Below are positions 8,519-15,837 of a stretch of 43,759 nucleotides of DNA, one piece after another. The translations under genes were made by a program, and so were the position numbers. Below the pieces are notes generated by a model that worked only from the letters and a program-made list of their open reading frames with translations, made no database searches and was not told the DNA's origin. Location: contig NZ_CP044223.1 in the NCBI RefSeq assembly GCF_008727795.1, forward strand, positions 1 through 43,759. The letters run 5' to 3'. Numbering within the stretch: the first letter of the stretch is position 1; each line of letters begins with the position of its first letter. Origin of the DNA: Nitrincola iocasae (GTDB taxonomy: Bacteria > Pseudomonadota > Gammaproteobacteria > Pseudomonadales > Balneatricaceae).

Positions 8519-8863
8519 CTATCGGGAGCGTCCTCTGCTGAGTTTGACAGCCTGGGCGACTAATGCCTTGCCCTGGGCGTCGTAGCTAATGCTTTTTGCA
8601 CTCCCAATATCAGGTACTATATCGAAATCTGACTTAGAGTGCATGACAAAGTTTTTGCCTATCTGCTGGTATATTTTGTTGTTATCGGCATGAACAATCA
8701 CGCCATCATGGCGCTGTGACTTATCGGCTTCCTTAGCCATGTAAAGGTTGTATATGCCGGGCTTCAACGCTCCGGCCTTATCAACCTTTTGATTAGCCCA
8801 TGCGCCACCCTGGTCGGTCTGAACGATCCGCTGGCCGTTCATAACCAAAAGGCGTTGCTTCAT
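8519..8863 (-). CDS. kfrB: KfrB
   Basis: The 114-residue protein read from ATG 8863 (MKQRLLVMNGQRIVQTDQGG) matches the small KfrB (Upf54.8) protein of IncP-1 plasmids, a partner of KfrA in plasmid stability. Recognisable blocks are ALKPGIYNLYMAKEADKSQ, GVIVHADNNKIYQQIGKNF and a basic end KLSRGRSR. An open frame extends upstream to 8983, but the ATG at 8863 has family support. A terminator hairpin lies between kfrA and this gene, so kfrB-kfrC may be attenuated or have their own start. Confidence 0.88.
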   Translation of the reverse strand: MKQRLLVMNGQRIVQTDQGGAWANQKVDKAGALKPGIYNLYMAKEADKSQRHDGVIVHADNNKIYQQIGKNFVMHSKSDFDIVPDIGSAKSISYDAQGKALVAQAVKLSRGRSR

Positions 8864-8920
8864 TTGCGGCGCTCCTTTGTGTTTTCTTCTACTGCTACTG
8901 GTTGCAAAGTCCCCGCCCAC

Positions 8921-8958
8921 AAAAAAGCCGACCTCGGCAACCAAACGAGGCCGGCTTG
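8921..8958 (-). terminator. Hairpin between kfrA and kfrB
   Basis: On the minus strand AAGCCGGCCTCG pairs with CGAGGTCGGCTT across a short loop and is followed by a run of T. It sits 67 bases after the kfrA stop and would end or reduce leftward transcription before kfrB. Confidence 0.75.
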
Positions 8959-9024
8959 CATTCTGGCCGGGAAAATCTGTCAAGGATGCCTTTAATAGTA
9001 CGGTAAAAAACCCGATTTATCAGG

Positions 9025-10056
9025 TTATTTCTGCGAACCGTCGCCCTTCTCCCCGCGTGAAAGCGCAATTTCTAGCCCTTCAACACGTCCGCGCAGTGCC
9101 GCCGCTTCCTCTCTGGCCGTCGCCACCGCCGCCAGGGCAGAATCGCGCTCCGCACCTGCTTTCTCGACTTCACCTGTCAATACAGCAAGTTTTTCCTCGG
9201 CTTGCGCCTGTTTGGACTCCAGGGAAGAGTTGACGGCAGCCAGTCGCTCAGCCTCGGCCTGTGCGGCTGCTTTGGCCTCCTGGGCACTCTCCAGCGCCTG
9301 ACTGTGCTGCGCTCGCAGCGCCTCGACTTGCTCCTGGTACTCTTTAGCCGCTTGCTTCGCATCGGCTTGAGATTGTGCCAACTCTGTCTTGTGATCCTTG
9401 GCCGCCTGCTTTGCATCAGCCTGGGCTTGTGCCAGCTCGGCTTTATGGGTGTCGGCTGCTTTCGCTGCGGCCTCCTGGACACGTTCCAGCGCCTGACGGT
9501 TCTTGTCTGCCTCCTGGTGCGCCCGATCCAGCTCGGAACGCAAGTCATTGGCTCGCCGCTCCATTTCACCACTACGGGCCTCGGCGGTAGTGGCTCGCTC
9601 GGTGGCCGTGGTCAGCTTGCCTTTCAAGTCGTCCACTTCTGCCCGCAACTCCTGGGCCACGCCCTCCAGGCTCGCAACCTGATTGCGCGAGTCGTCCAGG
9701 TCTGCCGATAGCTGATCTGCCAGTTCGACAGCCTCAAGTCTGGAAGCCTCCATTTCCAACCGGGCCGCTTCCAAGCCTTCGCGCTCACTAGCAAGGCGAC
9801 CGTTCGCCAGCTCCAGGGCCACGCCCCAAATCTCGGCCCCAACCTCCGACAGCTTATCCATAACACCAGGCGGGGGCGGCTCTTGAATCGGCGTAGCGTC
9901 GGCAGCCTTGGCCGCTCGCCATTCCTTCATTGCTTCACTGATCGTGGTGTAACTGCCGCCGTCTAGGGCCTTGCGTACCGCTGCAAGGGTAGGGTTTTGA
10001 CCGGCTGCGTCCAGCTCGTCGGCCACCTGGAAAATCTGCTCTTTGCTGATTGCCAT
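9025..10056 (-). CDS. kfrA: KfrA, coiled-coil DNA-binding stability protein
   Basis: The first 60 residues (MAISKEQIFQVADELDAAGQ, NPTLAAVRKALDGGS) form the KfrA N-terminal helix-turn-helix domain. The rest to residue 343 is one long coiled coil rich in Ala, Glu, Gln and Lys, with near repeats such as KAELAQAQADAKQAAKDHKT. In IncP-1 plasmids KfrA represses its own promoter and forms a filament-like structure that helps stable inheritance. A perfect 14-bp inverted repeat covers the promoter region immediately upstream (10070-10110). Length is close to RK2 KfrA. Confidence 0.93.
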   Translation of the reverse strand: MAISKEQIFQVADELDAAGQNPTLAAVRKALDGGSYTTISEAMKEWRAAKAADATPIQEPPPPGVMDKLSEVGAEIWGVALELANGRLASEREGLEAARLEMEASRLEAVELADQLSADLDDSRNQVASLEGVAQELRAEVDDLKGKLTTATERATTAEARSGEMERRANDLRSELDRAHQEADKNRQALERVQEAAAKAADTHKAELAQAQADAKQAAKDHKTELAQSQADAKQAAKEYQEQVEALRAQHSQALESAQEAKAAAQAEAERLAAVNSSLESKQAQAEEKLAVLTGEVEKAGAERDSALAAVATAREEAAALRGRVEGLEIALSRGEKGDGSQK

Positions 10057-10069
10057 AATGTTCGCCCTC

Positions 10070-10110
10070 TGTAGTATGTTGTATTGTGTATTATACTACA
10101 ACATACTACA
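10070..10110. promoter_or_regulatory. KfrA operator and kfrA promoter region
   Basis: Arms TGTAGTATGTTGTA (10070-10083) and TACAACATACTACA (10097-10110) are a perfect 14-bp inverted repeat around a 13-bp A+T-rich centre. It lies 14 bases upstream of the kfrA start, the place where KfrA autoregulates in RK2. The binding role is inferred from position. Confidence 0.8.
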
Positions 10111-10148
10111 AAACCAAGCAAGGATACATTTCGTGCAGGTAAAAAAAA

Positions 10149-10166
10149 GCCCCGCAAAAGCGGGGC
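10149..10166 (-). terminator. Terminator of the korB operon
   Basis: GCCCCGC-aaaa-GCGGGGC is followed on the minus strand by eight T residues (positions 10148-10141). It ends leftward transcription after korB and the small ORF at 10200-10343, upstream of the kfrA promoter. Confidence 0.88.
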
Positions 10167-10199
10167 AGGGTGGGTGTGGTTCATGGCCGTGTCACGCTG

Positions 10200-10343
10200 T
10201 CACGCGGCAGCTTCGGCCCTCTGCAAGTGATCGAGGACGTGCGCCAGGTCGGCCATTGTCATCAAGGGAAGGGTAAATGATTTCTTTTGCTCCAGGGCGG
10301 CGCGAATCCGGCCTGCAATCATGATACAATCGTTGCTACTCAT
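10200..10343 (-). CDS. Small ORF downstream of korB, 47 residues
   Basis: ATG 10343 follows a GAGAGG ribosome binding site and opens a 47-residue frame (MSSNDCIMIAGRIRAALEQ ... MADLAHVLDHLQRAEAAA). It lies in the gap between korB and the terminator, where RK2 carries korF and korG, but it shows no likeness to those histone-like proteins. The product looks helical, with no membrane segment. It may be co-transcribed with korB. Function unknown; the RBS and the position before the terminator are the main support. Confidence 0.55.
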   Translation of the reverse strand: MSSNDCIMIAGRIRAALEQKKSFTLPLMTMADLAHVLDHLQRAEAAA

Positions 10344-10423
10344 CGCTAGTACCTCTCAACTGGTTAGCGTGGGTTATGGCCCTGGATACGGTTGCCGCCG
10401 TGCCCAGGGCTTTCTTTTTGGGG

Positions 10424-11449
10424 TTAAGCTCCGTCCATCAAGGCCATCAGCTCAACCGTTCCAAGGTCCGCTTCAAACTCGTGGCCGTCGTCCTCGTATT
10501 TGATCCAGGCCCAGCCCTCAGCAGTAGGACGACGATTAAGCATCAGTCGGCCCATGCGCTCGTCATGCTTGACCATGATAATCGCTTTTTTCAGCTTGTC
10601 CGGGTCTTGCTCCTTCGGCTCCTTCTTCGGCGGGGTTTCGCCCTCTTCCTCTTCCTGGTCGTCGTCGCCTTCGGCATCAGTCTGGCCGGTGAAAGCATCC
10701 ACGGTGTTCGGGTCGCGTTCCTCGTCCTCATGCTTGCGCTTGTCGTCCAGGTACTCACGCAGCAGCTTCACCGATCCGCGTGTTATCTCCTGCTCGTCGT
10801 CGGCCAGCCAGGCAACAACCTCGTCCGGGTTCTTCTTGTAAGCCTTAACCAGCTCGTTAATCACGGTCACGTCATTAACGCGGCCAGTGTTGAATGCCTC
10901 AGCAATCGGTTCCGGCAGGTCGAGCAAGGTAACGTGCTGGCTCACGAATGCAGCGGATTTGCCGATAGCTGCCGCAATATCCCCCTTCTTAACGTCCTTA
11001 GCCAGTTCGCGGCCAATGTAGTCGGCAATCTCGCGGGCCGTCAGCTCGTTGCGTTGCAGGTTTTCAATCACCTGGTCCGCTTCGTTGTAATCGTTGTCGA
11101 TAAACGCCGGGATAGTTTCCTTCTCAGCGATACGGCTACCACGGAAGCGGCGAGCGCCGTGGTTGATGATGAAGCGGCCCGGTTCGTCCTGGTTCTCGCG
11201 CACTGAAATAGGCGTTTTAACGCCTCGATGGCGAATGGTAGCGGCCAGCTCTTCCAGGCTCGATTTTGAAAAGCCAGGGTTGTCCTCGGTACGTGGCTGG
11301 TTTGGATCTTCATCTATCAGGTCCAAGGCCAGTTCCAAGGGGCCAGCGCCGCCGCCGTTGGTGTTTTCGGGGTCGTTCAGAAGCCCGGACAGGTCGCCAA
11401 TACCCTCCAGACCCAGCCCCTCCATTTTCTGTTCTTTTTGCGCGCTCAT
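10424..11449 (-). CDS. korB: KorB, global repressor and ParB-type partition protein
   Basis: KorB binds TTTAGCSGCTAAA operators, represses distant promoters with KorA, and is the ParB partner of IncC. The 341-residue protein has the ParB N-terminal part with DEDPNQPRTEDNP and HRGVKTPISVRENQ, the central helix-turn-helix near residues 155-185 (AAAIGKSAAFVSQHVTLLDL), an acidic linker (EGDDDQEEEEGE) and a C-terminal dimer domain ending in a short SH3-like region. It overlaps incC by four bases (ATGA), so incC and korB are coupled. Ten matching operators occur in this plasmid. Confidence 0.96.
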   Translation of the reverse strand: MSAQKEQKMEGLGLEGIGDLSGLLNDPENTNGGGAGPLELALDLIDEDPNQPRTEDNPGFSKSSLEELAATIRHRGVKTPISVRENQDEPGRFIINHGARRFRGSRIAEKETIPAFIDNDYNEADQVIENLQRNELTAREIADYIGRELAKDVKKGDIAAAIGKSAAFVSQHVTLLDLPEPIAEAFNTGRVNDVTVINELVKAYKKNPDEVVAWLADDEQEITRGSVKLLREYLDDKRKHEDEERDPNTVDAFTGQTDAEGDDDQEEEEGETPPKKEPKEQDPDKLKKAIIMVKHDERMGRLMLNRRPTAEGWAWIKYEDDGHEFEADLGTVELMALMDGA

Positions 11450-12204
11450 GCGGTGATCTCCATTTTTGTAAACACAAGGTCAGCCAGGGCGCGAACTTCT
11501 TTCGCGGCTTTTCTGGCAGCCGTTTTTTTGATTTTCCAGACCGGCACCCCGGAAGCGAGTGCGTCCGCTATGCTGCTACGCAGGCCGATTGTGGTAGGAA
11601 GCATAAGTTGCGGAAATGCCTGCTGGAGCTGTTCCAGGTGGCGACCGTGGCGGGGGTTTCGTCCGTCCACCTTGCTCGGCACCATGCCCAAAAATTGCAG
11701 CTTAGGGTTAGCCTTGCGCACGTTCGCAATGGCCGCATTCATTTTCTTGATGCCTTGAATTGAATAGGCTTCCAGCTCAACAGGGGACAGGACATAATCC
11801 GCAGCAATCAGCGCGGCGGCCATACTCACACCAAGGGAAGGGGCCGTGTCGATCAAGCACACGTCAAAGCCTTGTTCTGCAAGGCTCGCAATACCTGCTC
11901 TGAAATGTTCACCAGCGCGACCAAGGGACATGGTTTCCATGTTTGCCAAGGCGGCGTCAGACTCAATAAGAGCCATGCCAGGCGCGTCCCCTCCATTCAC
12001 AACGTCGAACGGGCCGCCATTGAAAAAGTTGCTTGCTACAACGCCCGTGCGGAACTCCTGGAGCGTGTAAGAGGCATTACCCTGGGTATCCAGGTCGATC
12101 ACGGCCACCTTTTTGCCGCGTTCATAGAAATCAAACGCCAGATGCACCAAGGTTGATGTTTTGCCGACGCCGCCTTTTTGGTTTGCCGTGACCAGTGTTT
12201 TCAT
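11446..12204 (-). CDS. incC: IncC2, short form of the ParA-type partition ATPase
   Basis: Reading from the internal ATG at 12204 gives 252 residues (MKTLVTANQKGGVGKTSTLV) with a deviant Walker A at residues 10-17 and KVAVIDLDTQGNASYTL. This is the short IncC2 form, sufficient with KorB for active partition in RK2. Its start overlaps the korA stop (TAATG). The gene also encodes a longer form from an upstream start, described separately. Confidence 0.93.
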   Translation of the reverse strand: MKTLVTANQKGGVGKTSTLVHLAFDFYERGKKVAVIDLDTQGNASYTLQEFRTGVVASNFFNGGPFDVVNGGDAPGMALIESDAALANMETMSLGRAGEHFRAGIASLAEQGFDVCLIDTAPSLGVSMAAALIAADYVLSPVELEAYSIQGIKKMNAAIANVRKANPKLQFLGMVPSKVDGRNPRHGRHLEQLQQAFPQLMLPTTIGLRSSIADALASGVPVWKIKKTAARKAAKEVRALADLVFTKMEITA

Positions 12205-12513
12205 TACGTGTCCCTTTTCTTCTTGGCGTCCTCCGCCCACTTCTTGACGATGAACGCTTGATGTTCCGGCAGTATTGCCGTGACTCGCTCGTACCCCTCC
12301 GGCGTCAGCGCCTTGTGAGCGTCCCAAATTCTCTTGACGGCCTGATTGACCGCTCCTTTTGTCACTCCCAATAACGCTACGAACTCGGCTTGAGTTTTCC
12401 CCTCCACCAAGACGCCATGCGCTATTTCGAGCGTTTGCTGTCCTACTCCCAAGCCCTTGATTGCAGCTTGAAATTGGGACTCCGTTAGTTGTTTCTTCAT
12501 GGATTGCACCCAT
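11446..12513 (-). CDS. incC: IncC1, long form, overlapping korA in another frame
   Basis: The same frame opens at 12513 and adds about 103 residues ahead of IncC2, giving 355 residues. The added part (MGAIHEETTNGVPISSC ... EKGHV) is low in hydrophobic residues and lies entirely across korA in another frame. RK2 uses the same nested plan, with IncC1 of 364 residues, and there the extension lets IncC act as a corepressor with KorB. The exact start here is not certain. Confidence 0.75.
   Translation of the reverse strand: MGAIHEETTNGVPISSCNQGLGSRTANARNSAWRLGGGENSSRVRSVIGSDKRSGQSGRQENLGRSQGADAGGVRASHGNTAGTSSVHRQEVGGGRQEEKGHVMKTLVTANQKGGVGKTSTLVHLAFDFYERGKKVAVIDLDTQGNASYTLQEFRTGVVASNFFNGGPFDVVNGGDAPGMALIESDAALANMETMSLGRAGEHFRAGIASLAEQGFDVCLIDTAPSLGVSMAAALIAADYVLSPVELEAYSIQGIKKMNAAIANVRKANPKLQFLGMVPSKVDGRNPRHGRHLEQLQQAFPQLMLPTTIGLRSSIADALASGVPVWKIKKTAARKAAKEVRALADLVFTKMEITA
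12204..12500 (-). CDS. korA: KorA, transcriptional repressor
   Basis: The 98-residue protein from ATG 12500 opens MKKQLTESQFQAAIKGLGVG. It has a helix-turn-helix at about residues 37-56 (TQAEFVALLGVTKGAVNQAV) and a C-terminal dimer domain containing LPEHQAFIVKKWAEDAKKK, a block also seen in TrbA and KlcB here. In RK2 KorA represses its own operon, trfA and kle with KorB. Two palindromes GTATAGCTATAC in the korA and trfA promoters are the likely binding sites. It is the first gene of the korA-incC-korB operon. Confidence 0.95.
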   Translation of the reverse strand: MKKQLTESQFQAAIKGLGVGQQTLEIAHGVLVEGKTQAEFVALLGVTKGAVNQAVKRIWDAHKALTPEGYERVTAILPEHQAFIVKKWAEDAKKKRDT

Positions 12514-12572
12514 ACCAACTCCACACCCTAGTTATTGACTGAATGACGGTGACAGCCGCCGAATACATAAAA

Positions 12573-12617
12573 AGTATAGCTATACTTTAGGATCAGGTCA
12601 ACACTTTAGCGGCTAAA
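12573..12617 (-). promoter_or_regulatory. korA-incC-korB promoter with KorA and KorB operators
   Basis: On the minus strand a -35 box TTGACC (12601-12596), a 17-base spacer and a -10 box TATACT (12578-12573) form a strong promoter. The palindrome GTATAGCTATAC (12574-12585) covers the -10 box and is the likely KorA operator. TTTAGCGGCTAAA (12605-12617), just upstream of -35, is a KorB operator. The trfA promoter has the same build. Confidence 0.88.
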
Positions 12618-12618
12618 A

Positions 12619-12969
12619 TTAAACGCCTTTGGGTTTGAATACCGACACAAAATAAGTGAGGACAGTCAGCACGGCAAAATGAGCCAGGAACGTCCACCCT
12701 GCATGTACCGTTGGATCATCCCAGTAGTACACGGCGCGGACACCCTGAAAGAAAACGTCGATAGAGATAACCCATTTAAGCAACGGCCACACCAGGACAA
12801 CGCCTATCCATACCCAACGCAGAATAGCCGCCAGAAATCCCCCGCCTTTCTTCGGGTTGCTCTGCGGCTTGCTCGGCTGTTGCTTGGCCTGTGCTTTTGG
12901 TTGCGGGTCCGGCGGCCCTGAATCAGTAGGGCCAGCTTTCGGAAACTTGATAATATTTGACTTTGACAT
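12619..12969 (-). CDS. kleE: KleE-like membrane protein
   Basis: This 116-residue protein starts MSKSNIIKFPKAGPTDSGPP, has a Pro/Gln/Lys-rich soluble part to residue 45, then hydrophobic segments FLAAILRWVWIGVVLVWPL and FLAHFAVLTVLTYFVSVF. RK2 KleE has a similar layout and place after kleA. Kle proteins are expressed with the stability functions of IncP-1 plasmids; the molecular role is unknown. It ends just upstream of the korA promoter and its KorB operator. Genes corresponding to kleB, C, D and F of RK2 are not seen. Confidence 0.82.
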   Translation of the reverse strand: MSKSNIIKFPKAGPTDSGPPDPQPKAQAKQQPSKPQSNPKKGGGFLAAILRWVWIGVVLVWPLLKWVISIDVFFQGVRAVYYWDDPTVHAGWTFLAHFAVLTVLTYFVSVFKPKGV

Positions 12970-13072
12970 ATTCTTGACCCTCCACGCCTTCCGTGCTCCA
13001 ATTATCTATTGCTCTGCAAATAGGGCCACACCCTAGAGAGCATTGGTTTCGGTGTGACAGCGCCGGGCCAAG

Positions 13073-13093
13073 CGCCCCGGTCTAACCGGGGCG
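13073..13093 (-). terminator. Hairpin downstream of kleA
   Basis: CGCCCCGG-tctaa-CCGGGGCG lies 8 bases past the kleA stop. There is no strong T run, so it may attenuate transcription towards kleE or protect the kleA mRNA rather than fully terminate. Confidence 0.5.
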
Positions 13094-13101
13094 TATCCTT
13101 T

Positions 13102-13338
13102 CTAAAAATCAGCCCGGTGTTTTGCCTGTTCTACGGTCTCAATCGACCATTTCCCTTTGGCGTCACCTTCCAGTTTAAGACTGGCAAAATAAGCCTCTTC
13201 ACGCAGTTTTGACGCCCGCTGTTCCAGCTCCTGAGCTTCTGCCATCTTGTCCGCAATGGAGTCACGGCGAGCGGTGAAGTCAGTCGCGGCTACGTTCGGC
13301 AGCGCATCGACCCAAGACATGATTTTGCTAGTAGTCAT
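13102..13338 (-). CDS. kleA: KleA
   Basis: The 78-residue protein (MTTSKIMSWVDALPNVAATD) matches KleA of RK2 in length, with a helical central part (ADKMAEAQELEQRASKLREE) and KLEGDAKGKWSIETVEQAK near the end. KleA is a small acidic helical protein of the IncP-1 kle operon without a proven biochemical role. The start at 13338 follows the shared leader with SD CGAGG-like purines; the promoter 50-80 bases upstream carries a KorC operator. Confidence 0.85.
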   Translation of the reverse strand: MTTSKIMSWVDALPNVAATDFTARRDSIADKMAEAQELEQRASKLREEAYFASLKLEGDAKGKWSIETVEQAKHRADF

Positions 13339-13388
13339 CGGTATTCCTCGGTTATTGACCTGGGCAGTATGCCCGGCCTTCACTTAAT

Positions 13389-13458
13389 ATATTAGGGCAA
13401 ATTGCCCTATCTTGTCAAGCGGAAAATTCCGATTTATCGAAACATTTTAGCGGCTAAA
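13389..13458 (-). promoter_or_regulatory. kle promoter with KorC and KorB operators
   Basis: On the minus strand TTGACA (13418-13413), an 18-base spacer and TAATAT (13394-13389) form the promoter. The palindrome TAGGGCAAATTGCCCTA (13393-13409), a KorC-type operator, fills the spacer. A KorB operator TTTAGCGGCTAAA lies upstream at 13446-13458. I see no KorA-type palindrome here. Confidence 0.87.
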
Positions 13459-13489
13459 ATCACAATTCCAAGCCTTTCCTTCCTGGCGT

Positions 13490-13744
13490 TCAACTCTCTT
13501 CCCAAATTTTGCCCAGCCCGGCCATGTCACAAAGCAATGCCCACGCGGCATAAGGAATGTGCGTTTCCTCGCCAATCCAGCGGCGCACCGTTCTGTCTCC
13601 CTTCTGCCCAAGCCCGACTTTTCTGGCCGCTCCGCCGCCTGTCAATTCAGCCAACCGCAACACTTCGCGGATTTCCTCGCCTGTCGGGCGCTCCCACTTT
13701 TCAGCAGGACGCAGGCATTCAAGTCTAATATTCGGGTCACTCAT
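13490..13744 (-). CDS. korC: KorC, repressor of kle and klc operons
   Basis: The 84-residue protein contains RPTGEEIREVLRLAELTGGG, a helix-turn-helix with GDRTVRRWIGEETHIPYAAW, and ends at a length typical of KorC. KorC binds TAGGGC...GCCCTA palindromes, of which four full copies occur in this region. Its start overlaps the klcB stop (ATGAGTGA), so it is the last gene of the klcA-klcB-korC operon and feeds back on that operon's promoter. Confidence 0.9.
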   Translation of the reverse strand: MSDPNIRLECLRPAEKWERPTGEEIREVLRLAELTGGGAARKVGLGQKGDRTVRRWIGEETHIPYAAWALLCDMAGLGKIWEES

Positions 13745-14813
13745 TGTTTGTTTCTCCTGTGTCTATTACGGGGCGCAATTGATCAAAGCTGTAGATCGTA
13801 TGCACCGATTTAGGGTTGAACTGAACAACGCGCCGCCCGTTCCGATTGATTCGGTACTTTGTCGGCTCGTCGTCGTGCGCCCATACCTGGGAGGTGTGAG
13901 GGGACAATTTCGTGATAATAACGAACTTGCCTATATCCTTTTCAAATACAGGATGATGGACGCTAACAATCTGGCATCGCTGCCCAGGTTTAAATCGTCT
14001 AGTTTCTTCCCTGGCGTTCATTTTCGCGGCTTTAGCCGCTCTTGGTTTTGCGGCCTCCGGCTCTATTTCCGGCAGCTCCTTTGTCGGCTTGTCCGCTTCG
14101 ATCTTTGCTTGTGCTTCCTTGGCCCACTTCCGCGCAATAAATGCCTTCTGTGGAGGCAGCACAACGTCCACAAGAGCGTAACCAGGGGGTACGTCAAGGG
14201 TTGCTGGAGAACGTCGCGCAGGCGGCTCCAGGGAAGCCAGAACGGCGGGGAGGGGGGATCGAGCAAGCCGGTCCCTATCTTCCGTTCCAATCTCTGGCCG
14301 TTTGTCCTTGAGGTAATCAACCAGTATGGCTTTTGCAGCCTCTTCCACTGTCGAGCCAAACCGCAGGCCGTCGAAGTGGGACCGATACCCTGTCTCTGAT
14401 ATAAACCAGGCGTCCAGGTCTACCGCATGAAAAGAAAAATGAGCGGTTCCCTGGCTGCCAAGGCTGCCAAACTCGACCAAGACACGCATACCATCGACAA
14501 CAGAAACAAACGCCCCTTTCTGACCCCATTTAGGAACCGCCCCGGTATCAGCCTGGCAATGTCTTTCAACCACGTTACCAGGTGAATCGGAATCCGCGTT
14601 GCATCCAAAGAAGGTGCCGCCGTTCATTTTCCAGATAACCGCCTCATACCGGGCCATTGCCCCGGCAACCCTTTCTGCATCATCGACCAGTACAGCAGCG
14701 TGCAGGTCATTCACGGCCCCGGCAGCCAAGTCCAGCAACGCGGTTTGTTCGTCGGGCATCGAGGCGGCCAGCTTCGCCGCTTGCTCGTCTCGCTCGTCTC
14801 TCTTATTCATCAT
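13737..14813 (-). CDS. klcB: KlcB
   Basis: A 358-residue protein read from the double ATG at 14813 (MMNKRDERDEQAAKLAASMP). Residues 60-190 form an unrecognised domain (WKMNGGTFFGCNADSDSPGN, DLDAWFISETGYRSH). A mid-protein block VVLPPQKAFIARKWAKEAQ resembles the C-terminal dimer part of KorA and TrbA, as known for RK2 KlcB. The C-terminal 110 residues include QRCQIVSVHHPVFEKDIGKF, a small domain of unknown role that may be SH3-like. It lies between klcA and korC in the RK2 order. Function is not established in the family. The start is uncertain by a few codons because the RBS is weak. Confidence 0.85.
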   Translation of the reverse strand: MMNKRDERDEQAAKLAASMPDEQTALLDLAAGAVNDLHAAVLVDDAERVAGAMARYEAVIWKMNGGTFFGCNADSDSPGNVVERHCQADTGAVPKWGQKGAFVSVVDGMRVLVEFGSLGSQGTAHFSFHAVDLDAWFISETGYRSHFDGLRFGSTVEEAAKAILVDYLKDKRPEIGTEDRDRLARSPLPAVLASLEPPARRSPATLDVPPGYALVDVVLPPQKAFIARKWAKEAQAKIEADKPTKELPEIEPEAAKPRAAKAAKMNAREETRRFKPGQRCQIVSVHHPVFEKDIGKFVIITKLSPHTSQVWAHDDEPTKYRINRNGRRVVQFNPKSVHTIYSFDQLRPVIDTGETNNE

Positions 14814-14853
14814 CGCCACACAATGGCCCCAGCTTGCGCCGGGGCCTCTCCTA

Positions 14854-15288
14854 TCAGTCGATAGCGCCAAGGATCGCAGCGGCTTCCGCGTGATCAAGGG
14901 CGTACTCTCTCAGGAAGTGATAGCGGTCAATCAGGGCGTCACCCTCGGCGGTGCCCTGGGCTTCGGCTGCAAGGTGTCCAAATGCGAACAACGTGGCTAC
15001 GATCCCCGCCGCGTCAGCCGACATAGAGCCAGAAAACCAGTTACCTGAAACCTCCAGGTGCATTTCGGTATCAATCGCAGGAGCCATGTAATAGCCGCCG
15101 TTCGATAGGGTATAGAAGTGCCAGAACGCGCCTTTGTAGTCCTGGGAAAGATTACCCATGTAACCCAGCACCAGGGCTTCGCCGCGCATCATGCGAGCTT
15201 CACCAAATGCAGCAGGGTAAAACCCCATGCGGTTATCTTCTGCGACCAGGGAAGCAGTAACAGGGGTGTAATCGGTTGTATCAGTCAT
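14854..15288 (-). CDS. klcA: KlcA, ArdB-type antirestriction protein
   Basis: The 144-residue protein (MTDTTDYTPVTASLVAEDNR) has the ArdB/KlcA features FYPAAFGEARMMRGEALVLGYM, here split by position 40, then GGYYMAPAID and SADAAGIVATLFAF. KlcA proteins block type I restriction and help a plasmid settle in a new host. It is the first gene of the klcA-klcB-korC operon behind a KorC-controlled promoter, so it may be expressed in a burst after entry, before KorC accumulates. Confidence 0.92.
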   Translation of the reverse strand: MTDTTDYTPVTASLVAEDNRMGFYPAAFGEARMMRGEALVLGYMGNLSQDYKGAFWHFYTLSNGGYYMAPAIDTEMHLEVSGNWFSGSMSADAAGIVATLFAFGHLAAEAQGTAEGDALIDRYHFLREYALDHAEAAAILGAID

Positions 15289-15338
15289 CGGAAATTCTCC
15301 GGTTATTGACCTGGGCGGTGTGCCCGGCCTTCGATATG

Positions 15339-15369
15339 TATAATAGGGCATTTTGCCCTAATTAGTCAA
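15339..15369 (-). promoter_or_regulatory. klcA promoter with KorC operator
   Basis: On the minus strand TTGACT (15369-15364) and a -10 box TATTAT (about 15345-15340) are separated by 18 bases. The spacer is a KorC palindrome TAGGGCATTTTGCCCTA (15344-15360), so repressor binding would block RNA polymerase. Confidence 0.85.
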
Positions 15370-15380
15370 TAGGCAAGCAT

Positions 15381-15410
15381 AAAAAAACCCGGTTAAACCG
15401 GGCTTTTTTT
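15381..15410. terminator. Bidirectional terminator between the 98-residue ORF and klcA promoter
   Basis: Seven A residues, ACCCGG-ttaaa-CCGGGC, then seven T residues. It ends leftward transcription from the ORF at 15409-15705 and insulates the klcA promoter. Confidence 0.88.
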
Positions 15411-15705
15411 AGTGAACACAAAGGGTTAGTGTCGGCTTCTTCGGTTCGGGCTGCTCCAGCTCCTGAATCCGTTTCGCGGCTTGCTCTAGGCGTTTGTGAG
15501 CCGCTTCCAAGCTCTTCCCGTGCTCTTCTCGGTCGGCAGGCTTCGCCCGTTTGCACTCCAGGGCTTCGACAAGCCCAATAACGCGCTCGACACGCTCAAC
15601 CCAATAGCGAAGCTCCTGGGCACCAACGCAGGCGTGATAATCCACGTTTGCCATGCGGTACAGGTGATCAACTGAGTTGCGAAATTCTTTAACTGATACG
15701 TTCAT
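15409..15705 (-). CDS. Unknown helical protein, KorC-regulated
   Basis: A 98-residue product (MNVSVKEFRNSVDHLYRMAN) with YHACVGAQELRYWVERVERV and a Lys/Glu-rich coiled-coil tail. No family recognised. It has its own KorC-type promoter and the same leader and RBS context as klcA and kleA, so it belongs to the KorC regulon. Its 3' end runs into the terminator hairpin. It resembles small helical Kle-type proteins in composition only. Confidence 0.75.
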   Translation of the reverse strand: MNVSVKEFRNSVDHLYRMANVDYHACVGAQELRYWVERVERVIGLVEALECKRAKPADREEHGKSLEAAHKRLEQAAKRIQELEQPEPKKPTLTLCVH

Positions 15706-15806
15706 CGGAAATTCTCCGGTTATTGACCTGGGCGACTTGCCCGGCCTTCTGTTTATAATAATAGGGCAAAATGCCCTATCTTGTCAAGGGCAAATTGCCC
15801 TAATTG
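15703..15806 (-). promoter_or_regulatory. KorC-type leader/promoter copy with two operators
   Basis: A -35 box TTGACA (15786-15781) and a -10 near TATTAT (about 15763-15758) flank the operator TAGGGCAAAATGCCCTA (15762-15778). A second operator AGGGCAAATTGCCCT (15787-15801) lies upstream. The whole 100-base block is nearly identical to the one at 17854-17953, with only three differences noticed. Confidence 0.87.
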
Positions 15807-15837
15807 ATGGGTGGACCGAAAAAAGGGGACGCGCCCC

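Noticed and set aside
10376..11206. 276-codon plus-strand frame across korB
   Set aside because: It is a mirror frame of korB, which has clear ParB features; the frame has a leucine/valine-rich composition typical of antisense reading.
14031..14043. KorB-like sequence TTTAGCCGCTCTT in klcB
   Set aside because: The right half does not match the operator; similar near-misses occur at 9343 and 40020.
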